From positions 21,295,310 to 21,359,309 of the forward strand of contig JAZBQD010000015.1 in NCBI GenBank assembly GCA_036583965.1: a stretch of 64,000 bases of DNA, given 5' to 3'. The position numbers and the translations under genes were made by a program. Shown here piece after piece: positions 1 to 15,003 of the stretch (position 1 is the stretch's first letter; every line of letters begins with the position of its first letter). This DNA is from Prunella strophiata (Eukaryota > Chordata > Aves > Passeriformes > Prunellidae). The notes under the pieces were generated by a model, which worked only from the letters and a program-made list of their open reading frames with translations, was not told where the DNA came from and made no database searches.

Positions 1-3000
1 GTTTAAATATTTCAAAAGATGGGTTTCCTAATGTAGAATTGGGAAGGAACAAAGAAGGTAGAAAGCATTTTTCAGCAAACTTCAGAATTAACATGACTCG
101 ACAATAAGTCCATCTAAACACATTTTTATTAACAAATTAATGTATTTCAGAGGGAATCTGAAGAACTGTAACAATCACACCATACAATAAAGCAGAGCAA
201 AAGATTTTGCTTTAAAAGCCTGACTATTCAACTAATACATATTACAGCTACTGTACTGACCTATGCTACATTCAAAACTTAAAAGTTTCATGTAAAATGT
301 CCCTTAGGAGTAGTAACAGCATATGGATTTTTTTTAACAATATGCAAATTCTACACTTACTGTACTTTAACAATCCCATAGGAATAAAGTCTTCTGGTCC
401 TTTTCAGATATGTTTGGAGGAATGGGAAGTTGAAAATAAATCCCTTTTTATAGAAAAAAAAATAATCAAGGCAGGGGAAGCATTGTACCATGTGTGCAGC
501 AAATGTTCCTTAAAGGAAATTTTAACTAGACCCAGCTAGTGATGAAAGTACAATTATAATTCAGGATTTATTATAATAGTTTTGAAACACAAATAATGCA
601 TTTAAAAGATCTTAAAATGTAAGTCTGCCACCAACCTGCACCTGCTAATATGGAAAATACATCATTAATAAGGTATTGAGCTATATTTAACCAAGTTTTA
701 TGACCCAAGAGATATATTCAAGTAATAAGTGAAAATACAAGTACAAATAAATTTTTTCAGTAAACCAAATCAGATCTGTGGTTCTATACCATATAATTAA
801 ATTTGCATTAAGCAACTTCATATCAAAACTCTTCACCTTGTGAAAAAATTGTGGCACATAGTTTGGGTCTAAAAACACTACTTAAACTGCATTTTGGAAC
901 TACAACAACAAGAGGAATAATTATTTCTCAAGTCTTTACACTCAAGAGTTAAGATGCAGTTCTGAACATATGTTCATTTAACTGAACAGGTTAAAAAACT
1001 ACCAATTCAAACACTCTTCTCTAGGGGAAAATAAATCCTAACTAGCAGGATAGGCTACTCATTAAAGCTGAACTTGGACAAGTTCCAGAATAAATTTAAA
1101 GAAATATGAACAAGCAAGTCTTGCTGTGTAGTGGCATGGAGTGAAAATGAATCTGTCCTAATTAAATGATTTTTAAATACTCTTTGGTTGTAGCCAGTTT
1201 GCTGACAAACTGTAATACAGACTTGCTGAAATATTTTAATAAATTTGGCATGCCATTAAAGAAAATAGTTTTCTTTGCTGTTTTTGAACAAAAACATGAA
1301 TTGGTCATTATACAGCATGCATAGGCATGAATATAACCAATCCATGTAAGTTCACAGGCCCGTTATGAAATATTTTCAGTTTGTAGACTTTAGGAACAGC
1401 AACTCATTCTTGTAAAATCAACACCTCAGAGTGATTGAAAGAATATAGTGGTGAACAGCTGGGTCCAGAGGTTTATACAGAGTCCCCTAACTGCAAAGCT
1501 GGAACCTGCAAAATGTTTGAAAAAATTTGATTTTTGTTATTACTCATATCCTGTACAGTAAAACACGATTAGTTCATTTTTTCCAAAATAACAAAACCGG
1601 TAACCTGCTACTAGAACCTGGCAATTGTGCCTTAGAAGAACCTGAATGTAATTTAAATGCCCAAATAGTTCAGTCAGCATTTGCACAATGGCAACCAGAA
1701 AGTGCACTCTGGTTTTATAATGGCATGAGCAAAGGCTTCATCTACATACCTACAACAAATCTGTATTTCTACTTAATCTGATGTTTGATATCTAATTTTA
1801 ACAAATAAAAATTTTGATTTTTCTCAACATTTAAGTAACTATTATTATTATTGTACAGGAAACAATGTCTGGCTCCTTAATGACAAATATCAAACCTCTA
1901 AAGGAAACATGTAGGAAGGGAAATGGAAGTATTACTGTTTGAAATGCCAAAATGAAGTCACTGCTATTCACAAAAAAACCCAAGCATATCACATGTCCAC
2001 ATATACTAACACGATTTTCAGTCTTCAGAGAGCAACATACAATTATTCATGCCAGAGGACCAAGTTAGCTACTATTTTAAAAAACCCAAATAATTAAACT
2101 TGCTTTAGAACACTTCATTCCAAAAACACCTCCAAGACTGATGTCTTCAACTTCTGCTCTTCTACAGACTTCACTAAAGGCTGCCTGGTATCTTACATCA
2201 TTTCTGACATAGAGGAATTTTCAGGAGCTGCAGCTGCCTTGGCCTCTTATTTGCAGGAAACACTGTTAATCATACAATTTATTACAAGGGAGAGAACAAT
2301 GAATTTCAACATTCACCTTTTTTTGGTTTTTTTTCAGTAAATCAAAACATTAACTTGATATTTCTGAAAATTGTAGATATGGGATTAGAATAGAAAAATG
2401 CCTGTCATTTTTAAATGGACTTCTGTATAGATTTTTTTAACATCAATTCTGAAATATAAGTTGTCAGTGATGAAAACATTTTTCAAAGTTTTCAGTAACA
2501 TGCCAACTTCAAAAATATCGCCACAGATTTCCTTTAAACAATTGTGAAAACAAAACAATATAGGCAGAAGAAACTTTAATATGGCTTAGAAAATGAACAG
2601 AGGCTATCCATTGTCAATTCTCAGTACAGTGTGTGTTTTAATGGAACAATAAAATTCAGCTTTATACAGCACAGCAAAAATGAATGCATATTACAAGAAC
2701 AAAAAAAAATTAAATCAAAAAATATCTACAAGGAAAACACCTTGAAAAAAAATCCCTTTTAGGCAAAAAATGCACAACTATGGGCACGTTAGAAGCTCTA
2801 TAATTGGGTTGCTTTTAAAATAATTTTATTCATTTTTTCCCATTTGGTCATTAAAGTTATGACCATTAGATTAAAAATTATGATTGCTACATGCAAATAA
2901 TAATACTGGTTTGTGATGCAGCAAGAAGTGAGAAACAGTGACCTGTGCTATGAGACAGCAAGAGAAGTGTGCAAGAAAAAACAAACACCTGAATGTGAAG

Positions 3001-5137
3001 GTAGGAAAGTTTTAATCTCCCCCAACATGACTTGAGCCTTACAAAGCATCTGATGAGTCTTTTTACCTGCAGATTAAATGTTTCAGAGAGCAGGCAAGAA
3101 AGCAGTCTATGATCACTTCTAGCTTGGTCATTGCCTATGTGCCTCAAAATGCAAAAGATCTGAATTAAAAATTTTTTGATACCAACAAGATATTTGGGAC
3201 TCTCAGTCTTATTTTTAGACACAAAACAAACTAAGGTGGCTGTTGAAATTGTAATGCAGGAACATCTTAAACCTGCAGCTGCATTAGAGAAACATATTTA
3301 GGATGTTTAGATCAAATTCAGCTTACTGATTCATCAATAGGACACATTCTAGGGATTTGAACTGCCATCAAACTGCAAGTGGATGTCAGTCACTAATTGC
3401 TATTTCTTTCTTTGCAAAAAACTCCTTCTCTAGGCACCAGTTAGTAACTGTCTCCAGAAATAGTCAAAGTGATATGATATATATTTTAATATATAAAAGA
3501 ATAAAATTACAAGGTTTCCTGCTCTGAGGAGATTACAAGACCTCAGTCTTCTTTATGTATTTAAGGTTTTGATGTGTGTAAACCATATATATTAAGCATA
3601 AAGTTACATCTTTAAAGAACTGCATCTTCAGAACTCCACAAGGTATAGGGTGGAGATCCTGAAAAAAATGTGGAAAAAAAAAAAAAACTTTCATCATGGA
3701 ATGCCCTCAACGTGAATTCAGGACTTTTTTACTTACTTCCACTTTAAACATCCAGTCTTTCTTTACTTCTGTGAGAAGGTCTAACTTTTTTACTTGGATC
3801 TAGGAATCCTCCTGTTTTTGGTGGTGGGTGTTAGTGAGAACAAGGGAAGGGATATGACAGCTGCATTATGTTCCACAAGATTCAAATATAAAGACCATGA
3901 GAAAAATCAGTATTCATTACAGTGGCCAAAAATCAAAATTTATTACAAACAAAAAAAAAGCCAGAAGCAAGTCTGGAAAGAAGTAGGGACATTTAAAAGG
4001 GAAGCACTGGCTTAATGAAGGTAGTGCAAAGGGAATCAATAATGTGAAAAGCAGATAACTTTTACACCTACATTTTAATTGTGCCTTGTATCTTTTCCTG
4101 AGAAAGAGATCCTATGAAAAAAAAAAAGCAGCAATGGCAAACTAAATGCCAGTCATCATTATCATTTATCTACAGGTAAATGTTAGTTGTGGGAGGGGGA
4201 CAAGAAGGAATCAGCTGAAACTTGCCAATACTGTAACTAAACAGCTACAGATGACCAAAACCACCAGAGGTGATCAGGTAAAAGTTGCCAGTGGCCATAA
4301 ACCTCCACACCACAAAGATCTGTGTTTACTAAAACAAAGCAAGCATTACTCTTCTTTATAGCTTTTATAAATCCAGTACTATTGCTTTGGATACTACAGT
4401 GTATCCAATCTCAGGAGCCACCAGGGGTGGTTCAGGGTTTGGGGAACTGGCTTCCCACAGTGCAGCCTGCTTTACTGTCTAGGGAAATAACCCCATCCTC
4501 TCCTTTTCCCTCTCCTCCTTCCCCCTTCACACAATCCCAGAAGCAGCAGAAACAGCCATTAAATCAATCCTCTAAATCTGCCACACAGAACCATTTGGTT
4601 GCCATTAGCAGGTAAAACAGGGAGCCAGAAGGGCTCAAACATGCTGGTGCTCAGTGAAGAAAACTGCACTGACAAACCCAGTTCAAAGGTCTTCTTGGGA
4701 ACTAACACAGTTTCAAATTCCTTGCTAAAGATTTAAGAGCTGAACACAACCCCAACTTCAAGTAAACAGTAACAATTGATCTGAGGAAAAAAAAAAAATT
4801 GTCCAAAAAGGTAAGTGGGTCATGATTTGGGGGCTTCTGTGAATTTCTTCTACTAAAAACTTTTGAATGTTTTTTTATTTTCTTTCATAAATAGACAAAA
4901 TATTTTGGTGGAAAAGAAGGACACATTTGCACTGAGAGAAAAAAGGTTACTTAAAATTCTGTCAATTTTTTTATAGCTAGTCAGAGCAGTAAGAAGGTGC
5001 ATGCCTGCATTAGCAAAACAAAACTACAATTGGAACAAAATTATTACCCTAAATGGAGATGTCACAAACAAAATACACAAAACTAAAAAACAAAGAAGCT
5101 GCACTTCAGTATCTGAATTCTGTCAAATCATAAAGGT

Positions 5138-5195
5138 AAATCACAATGGTTGGGGTTGGAAGAGCGATCCTTTAAATCCAACCTTGCTGCTAAAT
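5138..5195 (-). mobile_element. CR1 LINE 3'-end scrap
   Basis: AATCACAATGGTTGGGGTTGG followed by AAGAGCGATCCTTTAAATCC and AACC resembles the terminal ~55 bp of CR1 in reverse complement. Short and diverged, so held with moderate confidence. Confidence 0.6.
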
Positions 5196-8100
5196 AAAAG
5201 GACTTAACTTGGTCCCTTACAGTACCTCAAAAGCCAATTCCACTATCCTTTAAGAGAGAAGTTACAGTATTAAAATGAAGTTTCTGGAAACAGGGAAGCA
5301 CATTTTGTTTTTCTGATTACCAGAAAAGCCTTTAATATTGCAAAGGATGGATCCAGGGTGTCTTCAACAGCAAGGACATGAATGGACAAGGTGTGCTAAT
5401 GGTTCACATGCACACACTGCATAACTGCAGAAAGAGTACAAAGACTTGAAAATTACTATTTTGTGGCCTCATTAAGTATCAAGCCTCAAAAGAATTTTAA
5501 AGGCTATCAAAAGCTATTTAAAGCAAAACATTAAATCCCAGTAAATGCCTAATACTTTATACTTCAAAGACTACAATTATTGTTAAATCTAAATTTACCA
5601 TCTTTAAGCATTGACTCTGACATTATTTTACACCATTCATTCCTCAAAAATAATACAAGCTTTAAAGCAGATTCTATGGATATAGTTTTCCTATGTTCAG
5701 TTTTGATCTAGTCACTGTGTCTTGTAACATCTATTTAATTAATTAAAAACTCCACAAGCCCTAGTGAGTCTTCAAGACCATCAAAACTATCACTCACACA
5801 CATAATTAAGATATTGTCAGTAAAACACATCAAAATGGTATTTTCTTGTATTATATATATATGCACAGCCAAATCCAACATGTATGCAAAACCAAAATTA
5901 TATAACTACTTTCAGAGCAACAGACTAAGTCAGTGACATTATAAAAGTCCCACTTCCATTTGCTCATTTAAAATATGAAAGTCAGGTTCTTCATTCTCTC
6001 AGTTCTCCCTGGGTATTTTTTTTTAGCAAATAAACATTCTAATCATGTTTATCCAAATATTTCCTTCTATTCAACTGTTAATTTTGGAATCAGCTATTAA
6101 ACTCAAAGAAAAAACCAGTTAAACATCAGCAAAGAAAAGAATGATATTGGCTTTTGATTAAAAAAAAAACCACACACATTCATAATGAGAAAGAAAAATC
6201 TGATCAATTGAAAAATGAATCCACAATTTTTGTACTGAAAATAGTTGTCTGAACTAACAATCCTTTCCATTTCTTACATTGATGTCAGAAGTACCTACAA
6301 CAGGTATAATGATTTCCACATCTGATAAACAGGTTTTATTCTCATATTTTTCTATTTAAGAGCTTCATAGTCCACTTGAGCCAGGCTTTACTTGTTTTCT
6401 TTTTTGTTCTTTATTCAAATAGCCCTCTAACATTCCCATCCAAAACACACCATGCTAAAAAATCTAGCTCATAAACTGGGAGCTGGTGTCCTTTAGAAGA
6501 TTAAAACATAATAAAAACCAGACAATTTTTACCAAACATACAGGCCCAAATGGAGATCTAAATGTTTACAGGAATTCAAGACTGTACCTCAATACTCATT
6601 CAATGCTGTTCCTCAGTATGTACACCTGACAGGTTACTTTAACTTCCTTTAAAAGGCATTGCTAAAGAAATAGTAATAAAAAATAGAAACCTATAAACAA
6701 CTAGGCTAGAAAAATGATTGAGGAAAAATGCTGAGAATGCATATTGTTTGTGTAAGGAAACAATCTCAGAAACAAAGAGATCCTGTGAAAAGGACTATTC
6801 CTATGAAAAAGCAAAAGCACCTCTGAGTCACAGAGGGAACAAGCATGAGGAGAACACAACAAACAAATGATACTGGACACAGGACAGTATGTTTCTTCCA
6901 CCTAGAGATGAGCACAGATGCAGTAAAGATGCTAAGATATTATGGATAGCTGAATATCCACCTCAGCCTTTATACTTGGGTTATTTGAATCAGGATAAAT
7001 ACAGTTTGTTCTTTAATAAAATGCTTGCAGTCATCATTTATTATGGTTATCAGCTTCAACTGAGAGTCACATTAATGTGCTTGTAAGAGTAGGAGCATAA
7101 TTTAACTCTAGTTTCTGGTACCTCACTTCAGGGGGGAGTGATTCCTACCACTTGAGAGTAAAGATCTGTAGAGTCAAAAAGAGATATTCTACAGCTTGGC
7201 CAGCAACATGACTATGTTCCATGAGCTTAATGATGGTAAACATAAGATGATAAACAAAATCAGCAATTCTATATAGGCATATAGCTTTTTCAAGAAGTAA
7301 ACACACAGCTTTGGTGAAGGTGGATTAATCCAATATAGTTCCCTGTAGAATTATTCTACTAGGTGCTAATGAATGAAAGGTCATTTTTTTTCTAAGTTCT
7401 TTCATTTAATGACTACAAATTCTTAAAATGGTGCTTTGAATCCTATCAACTCCCATGGCATTACCCTAAAAAGAAGATACAAAGAAAAAGGTGAAAGGCA
7501 AGAGAGCAACTGCAACAATGAAGTACAGTTGTTCAGAATTCTGTGTAATAAGCAACCTTTGATTGGGGCTGGCTGGCAGAATGGCACCACAATCAGTTTC
7601 AGGGTGCAAGTCCCAAGCTTGCCTGTTTGCCAGCTGTGGAGGCTGAGTGCTGGCTCCAGTATTGGTCTGTGCTGTGTGTACTGCTGACCTCTTCACTTAC
7701 TCTGCACCAGCCTCAGGCTGGCATGTTCTCCAACAATGCTGAAGGGACTGAGCATATCAGAAGCTGTCCTCAGTCTGAAGCCTCAATACATGTCCTTCTT
7801 AAATCTAATTTTATTATTTCCTGCCTTTAGGAGTGGAAAGGAAAGCTACAGGTAGACAGACGTGTATATGAACTGAGACATGAGAAAACACCAAGCCTCA
7901 GGGTCACAGATGGGTTTCTAGTTATTTAGCAGCAGAGATGCCAGCACAGAGACTCCTCTTCATAATTCACAGATTCACTTACAGGTAGGACAAAAGGCAC
8001 CAAACTGCAGAGAAACAAGTACAAACTTTGTGTGAAGAATTGTCACCAGTGCATCTTTCTAGCTAGATTCTACATGGGTAAAGCCTCATAGCAGAGGATG

Positions 8101-11100
8101 TCACTGAAAATCCTAACAGGTCCTTTTATACAGATAGTGTTACCACTAAGAGAAACAGAATTTCTAAATACATCCAGTGCAGAAGAAATACATATCAGGG
8201 ATTCCATTTTTCTTTAGGATCTATGCTATACAACTAGCATTTCAGCTTTAAGACTGGGTTTTTAATACCTTTCACCAGTCTCTAATCAAAATGCATCTTC
8301 AACCCTGAAAATCCTTCATATTTTGAAATGCGATTTGCTTGTTTCTAGTACAAATGCCAGCAAATCCTGATGGCAACACTTATAAAAACCAGGATTAACT
8401 CTTTACCATGTGCAATCACTTTCCTTGGACAGATATTAGTTAATAAGCTTAATTTACTTTCACTGAAGAGATTTGACAATTAATTAGTCTAAATAACTAC
8501 ACTGGAAACACTCCCAGTGACTACCCTTCAGTGTTAACTCTGCTGGATTTCCTCCTCATGGACAATACTGAACAATACAACTGCTTCCAATTTACATTGA
8601 TTATAAGTGCACTTTCAACAGATTTGCTGAATGCTGCCTGCCACAGTCTGCTGAGAAACAGTAACATTTGATCTGGACTTGATTTTTGAAAAAAATTAAA
8701 CTTGAGGTTTGCAACTGAAGTTAATTTGTTGCTACACTAATCAAGCTGCAAGTCATGTACTCAGAATGCAAAATCCCTCCTGTTCCAAGTACTTTTCTTG
8801 GTAACTACCAACAGCTCCTTCCAGAACAGTGCAGTTGAAAAGTGCCCTAAAATGTTCTTGTTGAAACTTAAAATGTTCTTATCACTGCAGATTAGAAATG
8901 TTGCACACAAGTTAAGCATCTTCATCCTTATACACAAGCATGACCTCCTTGAACTTTTATAAAGCAAGATATGTTAAATCAATGAAAAGTACTTCTGTTA
9001 AAGCTGTTATATCACCATACATTAATGTTCACAATATGCTATACTATATTGACATACCTACTCCTCAAACCCTAAGATGCACAGTATATCAAACTTTTGA
9101 AAGTGTCAGTCACTGCTCACCTAATGTCCTACCAAAACCAGCTACCAATAAACCTTTTAAAATGTGATTTAGTGCTATGTTCTTTGATGCATTTTCTAGG
9201 CAATAGCAGAGAAGTGGCCAATGCTGAAGGAATCCAGCACACTCCTTACTGTGCTGTTCTGACTGCTCACATGTGAGGCACTACTACACAACCACCCCTT
9301 CAGAACCCAAGGGAGTGAATGTTGTGTTCTGCTTTTGCACAGCCCCTATCACTGGCATATCTCAATAGTTCATACAGATTTTAACATCTGCCAGATCTAA
9401 CTGCAATAATACTGAGGTGGCTGAAACTCCCCTGCCCCATACACTGAATGCATCTGTTCAGGAATTCTACCCCAGATATTTTCTGTTTTGAAGAATATCC
9501 TGAATTTTCATCTGGCAGTTAAAATCAATTACTGACATAACTAATAGTCACAACTGAATGCTACAAAATGAGTTTCATGTGTTTTCAACCTGTTTCTGCT
9601 TCTGACCCAAGAAATGAGCATGCCCCTCAACAGTCCATGTGAAATGCAATCCGCACCCAATCTAAACTGACATTGCTCTTGATCTACTGTGACTAGCCAA
9701 TAAAACAGGCTGCCAAAATCAAGACCTAAGTGTCAATTTATGGGAAAACTTCCTAGATTTATGATCTAATGCTCACAGTTTGTGGATAGTTGGCTCTGTG
9801 TTACCTGCCAGTAGGATCTGCTTGACTCTTACTAGCACAACTGCACTGAATGTCATGACAGCTAAATCTTGTGACTCTCAAGCTCACAAATCTACTATGA
9901 TTTCTAGTCCTAAGTAGATTACTCCACTGGACATGCCCTGCAAAGAAGCTTTATTCAAAAAAGTAGCAAAAACAGACAGTTAACCTCATCCTCTATTATA
10001 TACTTTTAATCCTCTCTTTGGTGCAGCAGCAAATCCTAAAGGTCTCCGATTGTCATGGCAGTAGTACCGCATTGGTAAAGGTCATGTCAGCAGAACCTAG
10101 TTTCCTTGCTAAATAGCTTCTTACTGTGTAAGAAGCCAGATCTTCACCTACCTACTTTGTTTGCAGATCAACATGAATTGCTCTCACCCTTGTCAATTCA
10201 TGGGGATACCATTAAATGTAAATGGTATTTACAAGATGACCCCTGAAGCATGACACGAGCAGGTGCCCATCCTCGCTAGAACCTATAATGACTTTATCAA
10301 TTGCATAATGAGTCTAAGAAATTATTCTATAAATAAGAACATGACTCTATTGTATACCAGGTACATAGCTTTGAGTAAGAAACAGATGTTTGCCCTGTAA
10401 GGGACACATGATGGAAGAAAATGGAAGTAAAGCTATATAAGAACACAAACACTTTTACAATTACACAAGTTGGAGCAAAAACCTGTGCAGTAGTAATGAG
10501 GGAGTTAGAGTCCTCAGGTTTGGTAATGTTAATATTAAGCTAGAAAATAAAAGAGAAACTAAATTGTGTGTACAAAACAACAATTACACCATGAGAAAAT
10601 CAAAATAAAAGCAAGGAAGTCATGTAAGAAAATAAAATGCTGATGTTCAGGCTGGCGGCAAAGTACACTTCTCAAAATCTTTGCATAATAGTTAGCCAAC
10701 AGGTAGTTATAACTGATGTGCCAATCTACTCTAAATGTAGCAGATTCTAAGAACACAGTAAATGTTTACCTTTACAGTAAAATCTGTGTTGAAATATTAA
10801 GTGCAGCTATGCTATATAAATGTTCTTGAGAGCTCATAAAAAGACCCTACAGAAAATACACATATTCATTTCACATGAAGAGAACTGCATCTAAATTTCC
10901 TAAGTGATCTTTCAGAACCATAAGTGACACATATTAATAAAGTAACTATGTCAGGTCTGTAATTCACAGCTTTCACAAGTGAAACAAGTGACAGATCTCT
11001 GGACAGTTGAGGTGCCCAGCATATGATACATGTGACTGCCTTTAACAGCAAAGCAAATTTTAAACTTTTGTAAAGCTTTTGTCAAAAATTATTAGCACTT

Positions 11101-11782
11101 CAATAAAAACACTGAAGAAATGAAACTACAGTGCCAACACAAATCAAATCTACTGTTACCAAAAATCCTTCTTCATCAGAAAGATGAATCTTGATGGAGA
11201 TTAGCACACTGCATGTCTTTAACCTGAAAGTTATTTCTTAAGGCAGTCTGCAGAGAACAGCTCAAAAGAAAGAATCTTTGTAGAAACTGCATCTATTAAG
11301 CATCTCAAAGATTATTCTTTATTTACTAATTATTATTGAGACCTAATTGCAAGTTTCTATTCAAGATTCTTGTTCTGACAGAGTAAAAACTCAAGAACAA
11401 TCAATTAAATGCTCTGTACTCTCTAATAACTCAAGTGTAGACCATGAAGTCCTAGATAATAATTTACTCAGCAGGTCCTTAACTTCTTCATAAAAGGTTA
11501 TTTCACACACTCAACATGACTAGCTATTAGTCAACTTTGTACTGGTGCTTCCTTGAAAGCAGCAAACCAGCAGCTATTGCTCTGGTATCCAAATAATAAA
11601 GAGGGGACTCACTATCAAGAAAACAGATCTTTTGAAAGTAGACTACAAGACCAAGGAGCTGAACAGAAAGGAATCAGGGATAATGATGCCACCCTCATTT
11701 ATAACTTCATTCTACCAGAGCTCAGAGTCTCAAAATCTGCCACAGGTAAGACAGTAAGTGAAAAACTTCCTACAGACCTGAT

Positions 11783-11800
11783 AAAAAAAAAAAAAAAAAA
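11783..11800. repeat. Poly-A run (18 A)
   Basis: An uninterrupted run of 18 A on the plus strand in the intron downstream of the last recognised exon. Confidence 0.85.
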
Positions 11801-13404
11801 CATGAGTCTGGAACACTTGTTTAGAGAAGACAGGTTAAGAAAAGCAATAAAACAACACACATAACTAGACTGATATCTAGCTCAAAATATAGAGAGGACA
11901 CTTCACTGTCAACCAGATACCAGAAAAATAAAAGGAAAGCTACTATAAATTCATATTATGCACTGTTAATTTAACATTCCACACAAGTGCAATGAAGTGG
12001 TATCTCAGAAGTGATAGAAGGTTATAACACTGAAGTGTCTCACACCAGATTACCTCATCTGTTACCACAGACACTGAAGCCCAAAGAAATAAAAGAAAAT
12101 CAGCTAATTCCTCTCAAGATTTTTGTTTGGCAATAAACATTCCTGTCATTCACTCTAGCCTTTTAACCATATTCTGCTAATTCTCAGTTGGTTTTAGACA
12201 TCCTCCTGAAAGCTCTGAAAGCTGCTTTACAATCTGGCATGCAACACTACATAAAGCAGTTGTAAAATATTGACATTAACATTGTATTTTGCATCTTGTT
12301 ACACTTGACAAAAACAAAAGACCAGATGGTTTGTACTTTCCAATAAAAAGCAGATTAGCTATGCAATTTAAAAGATGTCCAAGACTTAGTTAACTAGTGA
12401 GTTTGAACACGTCTCTTTTATACAAAGAAAGTATACTAACTGAAATTAAGAGAGACATCAATCTAATAGGTAAACAGCACTTTATGACTGTTCATGGTTA
12501 TTTACTGGAATTTACTGGACTGATGCTGAAATTTTATCTGTTAAAACATCCTGCCAATGTTTATCAACTACTTTTTAAAAATTAATATTACTACACTATT
12601 TTATACACTGTATGTAACAGTAATTTTGAGATTATTGTACTGAAACTAGAAAAGAAACCTATCTACTGATTTATGTCAGAAATAAAGTTGAGATTTTCAC
12701 TGCTAACTCAAAACATACTACCTAAGGGATTCCATAACAGTTCATAAAATGTCTTTGTTTTTAAAAGGTATGGTCTGTGGTATGTATTTTCTACGAAGAA
12801 ATAGAAGAACACATGTAGCATCAGATGTGTGCACTTTAAGAAACTCTGGAATGTGAAATCCACAAATCCAAATAAAGCAGGTGGTATAATTTGGGAGGGA
12901 GGACTGAATTTAAGTTTAATGACATTACCAGGTTATCCTACCAGACTAATTCTCACTCACTGCATGACTTCAATGAAGCTCTCAGTCCTCATGCTGATTT
13001 TGATTTAGCTGAAGTGCTATTTGATGCGTTTCATCTGGAGTTTTACTCACTTCAAACTACACTTCATTTAACCAGGCTGCTGCTGTACTCATTTGTTTTT
13101 CTACTTTATTACTCACAAATTGGTGTTGCTTAGTTTAGATAAATGGTTGGAATAAGTTCATTTTATAATTTTTTTTATTTCATTAAGAAATAAATAAGCC
13201 ATAAAAAGAGATCATACCACAGGAAAAAAGTGAGAAAACTATCAAAACACACTAGACCACAGGACCACAGTAAGTGTTGGTCTCACAATATCTTCTCATA
13301 AATGCCAACAGACCTTTTGCTGTTTTAAGGCAGGACCATTCCCCTGCCTCCACTCCCCAGAACTACAGCTCTTTCCAGCTGGGCACTGCATGGTAACACA
13401 ATGC

Positions 13405-13645
13405 ATTTTTAAAAGAGAGAGACAAAGAATGTGAGAGAGGCATTTACACAAGATTACACACGACAATCCAAGAATGCACAAGAGAGAGAATGTAAGGGCA
13501 AGACCAGGAACACGAGACAGAGCCAGGGCAAGTGTGAAACAGTGCACAAGGAAAAGCACAAGAAACCAACAGTGAGTGAGCAAGAGATGGAGCACAGCAA
13601 GCACAAGCACACAGAAGAGCGCAAGCACATGAGAAAGCAGCAGCA
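13405..13645. repeat. T-poor low-complexity tract
   Basis: About 240 bp made mostly of A, G and C on the plus strand, with recurring words such as AGAGAGA, GCACAAG and AGCACA and few T bases, especially at 13500-13620. It reads open in one plus frame and one minus frame only because of its composition. It may be a decayed minisatellite; no clean unit is visible. Confidence 0.65.
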
Positions 13646-14863
13646 TTTGAATACCTCTAACTTGTCAGATGACAGATTTATTTAAAAATTCATCCCTAAA
13701 ATAATTTTTTTGATTTTGCACAACTAAACATGGGGTTTACAATATGGTGAAGAAATTTAAGTTTGCCATTCAACACTGATTCATTCATGCAGTTTGCTAA
13801 CCAGGATTACTAACCAGAGCTTAGTGTTAAATGTCAGATAACATGAGGAAAGGCTGTCAGTTGTAAAGTCCTGAAGTACTCTGATTAGTGCTGATTATAT
13901 GGTATCCTGGAAACATTTTTTCTTTTTAGCCAAATGGTACAACACAACAGCAACTAATTCAAAGTCATTAATACTTTTGTAAACTATTGATAGAAATTAT
14001 GACAAAGCCAGTTAAGCTGCTACCACCTGGTGGTGTGCTGATAATGCTTAAACCCATTTACATTTAATATGGCATCACAGCTTGTGAAAGAAAAATTAGT
14101 ATATTCTTTACATGACACTAAGAACAATTATAGAAGTAGATTTTTTTTGTATGAGCCATTAAGGTTTCACAAACAAATGTGTCTTACAAATTAGCTATTC
14201 AACACAATGTTTGAAGACAAAATATTTAAAAATGAACATACATTTATTGTTTTGTTGCTCTGTGTAAATTTTTTTGCATGGATTTAGTCATAAAGCAGTA
14301 TTACAGACAACTACTACTCAAAATGAGGGATAAAGAAAACTAATACCTTGTCCAAAATATTGTCAAAATGCATTTTCCTGAAAATAGTTTTTATAAATGC
14401 AACCTATCAATATAAACTATTACATACTGACATTTATGATCACAAAATTTAGGCTGTAGAGATAAATTTAAATACTAAATTTCCATTGCATTTAAGGCTA
14501 AAAAACATTATATTTTTTTCATATTCATAATAAAGCACAGAACTGTTTACAGAAGAAAAATATTTGTATTTAACATCTGAACTGCTACTAACAGTTTAAA
14601 TATCACAATGTTGAAACACTTCCAATTGTAATGAGAAACAAATAAAAGTGTAGTAGAAACACTGGATTTGGGAGGCTTGGGGGTTTTACCTCCTAATTTG
14701 TTGGTTTTTATTTGGTTGAATTTAAAAAAGAAAAAGCTGACCTATTCAGTTAAAACATCAAGCTTGCCATCAGTATGTAACTTTTGTATCAGCTCAAGAA
14801 AGAATGGCAACTGGTTCCAGAAACCTACAGGTCTAGAAGAAAGCCATTTACCACAGGGCTGCT

Positions 14864-15003
14864 GGATCACAGAATATGCAGAGCTGGAAGGGACCCACAA
14901 GGATCATTGATCTGAAGTGGCTGGCCCATACCAAGATTATTGAGCCTGTGACCCTGGTGTCATTAGCTCCAGGTCTCCCAGCCAAACCAGGGTCTAAAAT
15001 GTT
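14864..15003 (-). mobile_element. tRNA-Ile-derived SINE with CR1 tail (TguSINE1-like), second copy
   Basis: Read on the minus strand, it starts with a degraded tRNA-Ile 5' half. It becomes clear at GGAGCTAATGACACCAGGGTC, then AGGCTCAAT (decayed B box) and TTGGTATGGGCCA (3' acceptor stem). A CR1-like tail follows: GATCAATGATCCTTG, GGGTCCCTTCCAGCTCTG, ATATTCTGTGATCC. The head is more diverged than in the 28.3 kb copy, but the tail keeps the middle part that copy has lost. It lies in the same orientation as VPS13B, 180 bp downstream of the probable exon 16 donor. Confidence 0.82.

Noticed and set aside
4400..4620. C-rich open frame near 4.3-4.6 kb
   Set aside because: Composition-driven, with no domain and no splice signals that would join it to VPS13B; it is also on the opposite strand.
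13296..13685. Overlapping open frames on both strands (116 and 84 codons)
   Set aside because: Both arise from the T-poor low-complexity tract, have no recognisable domain and show very skewed composition.
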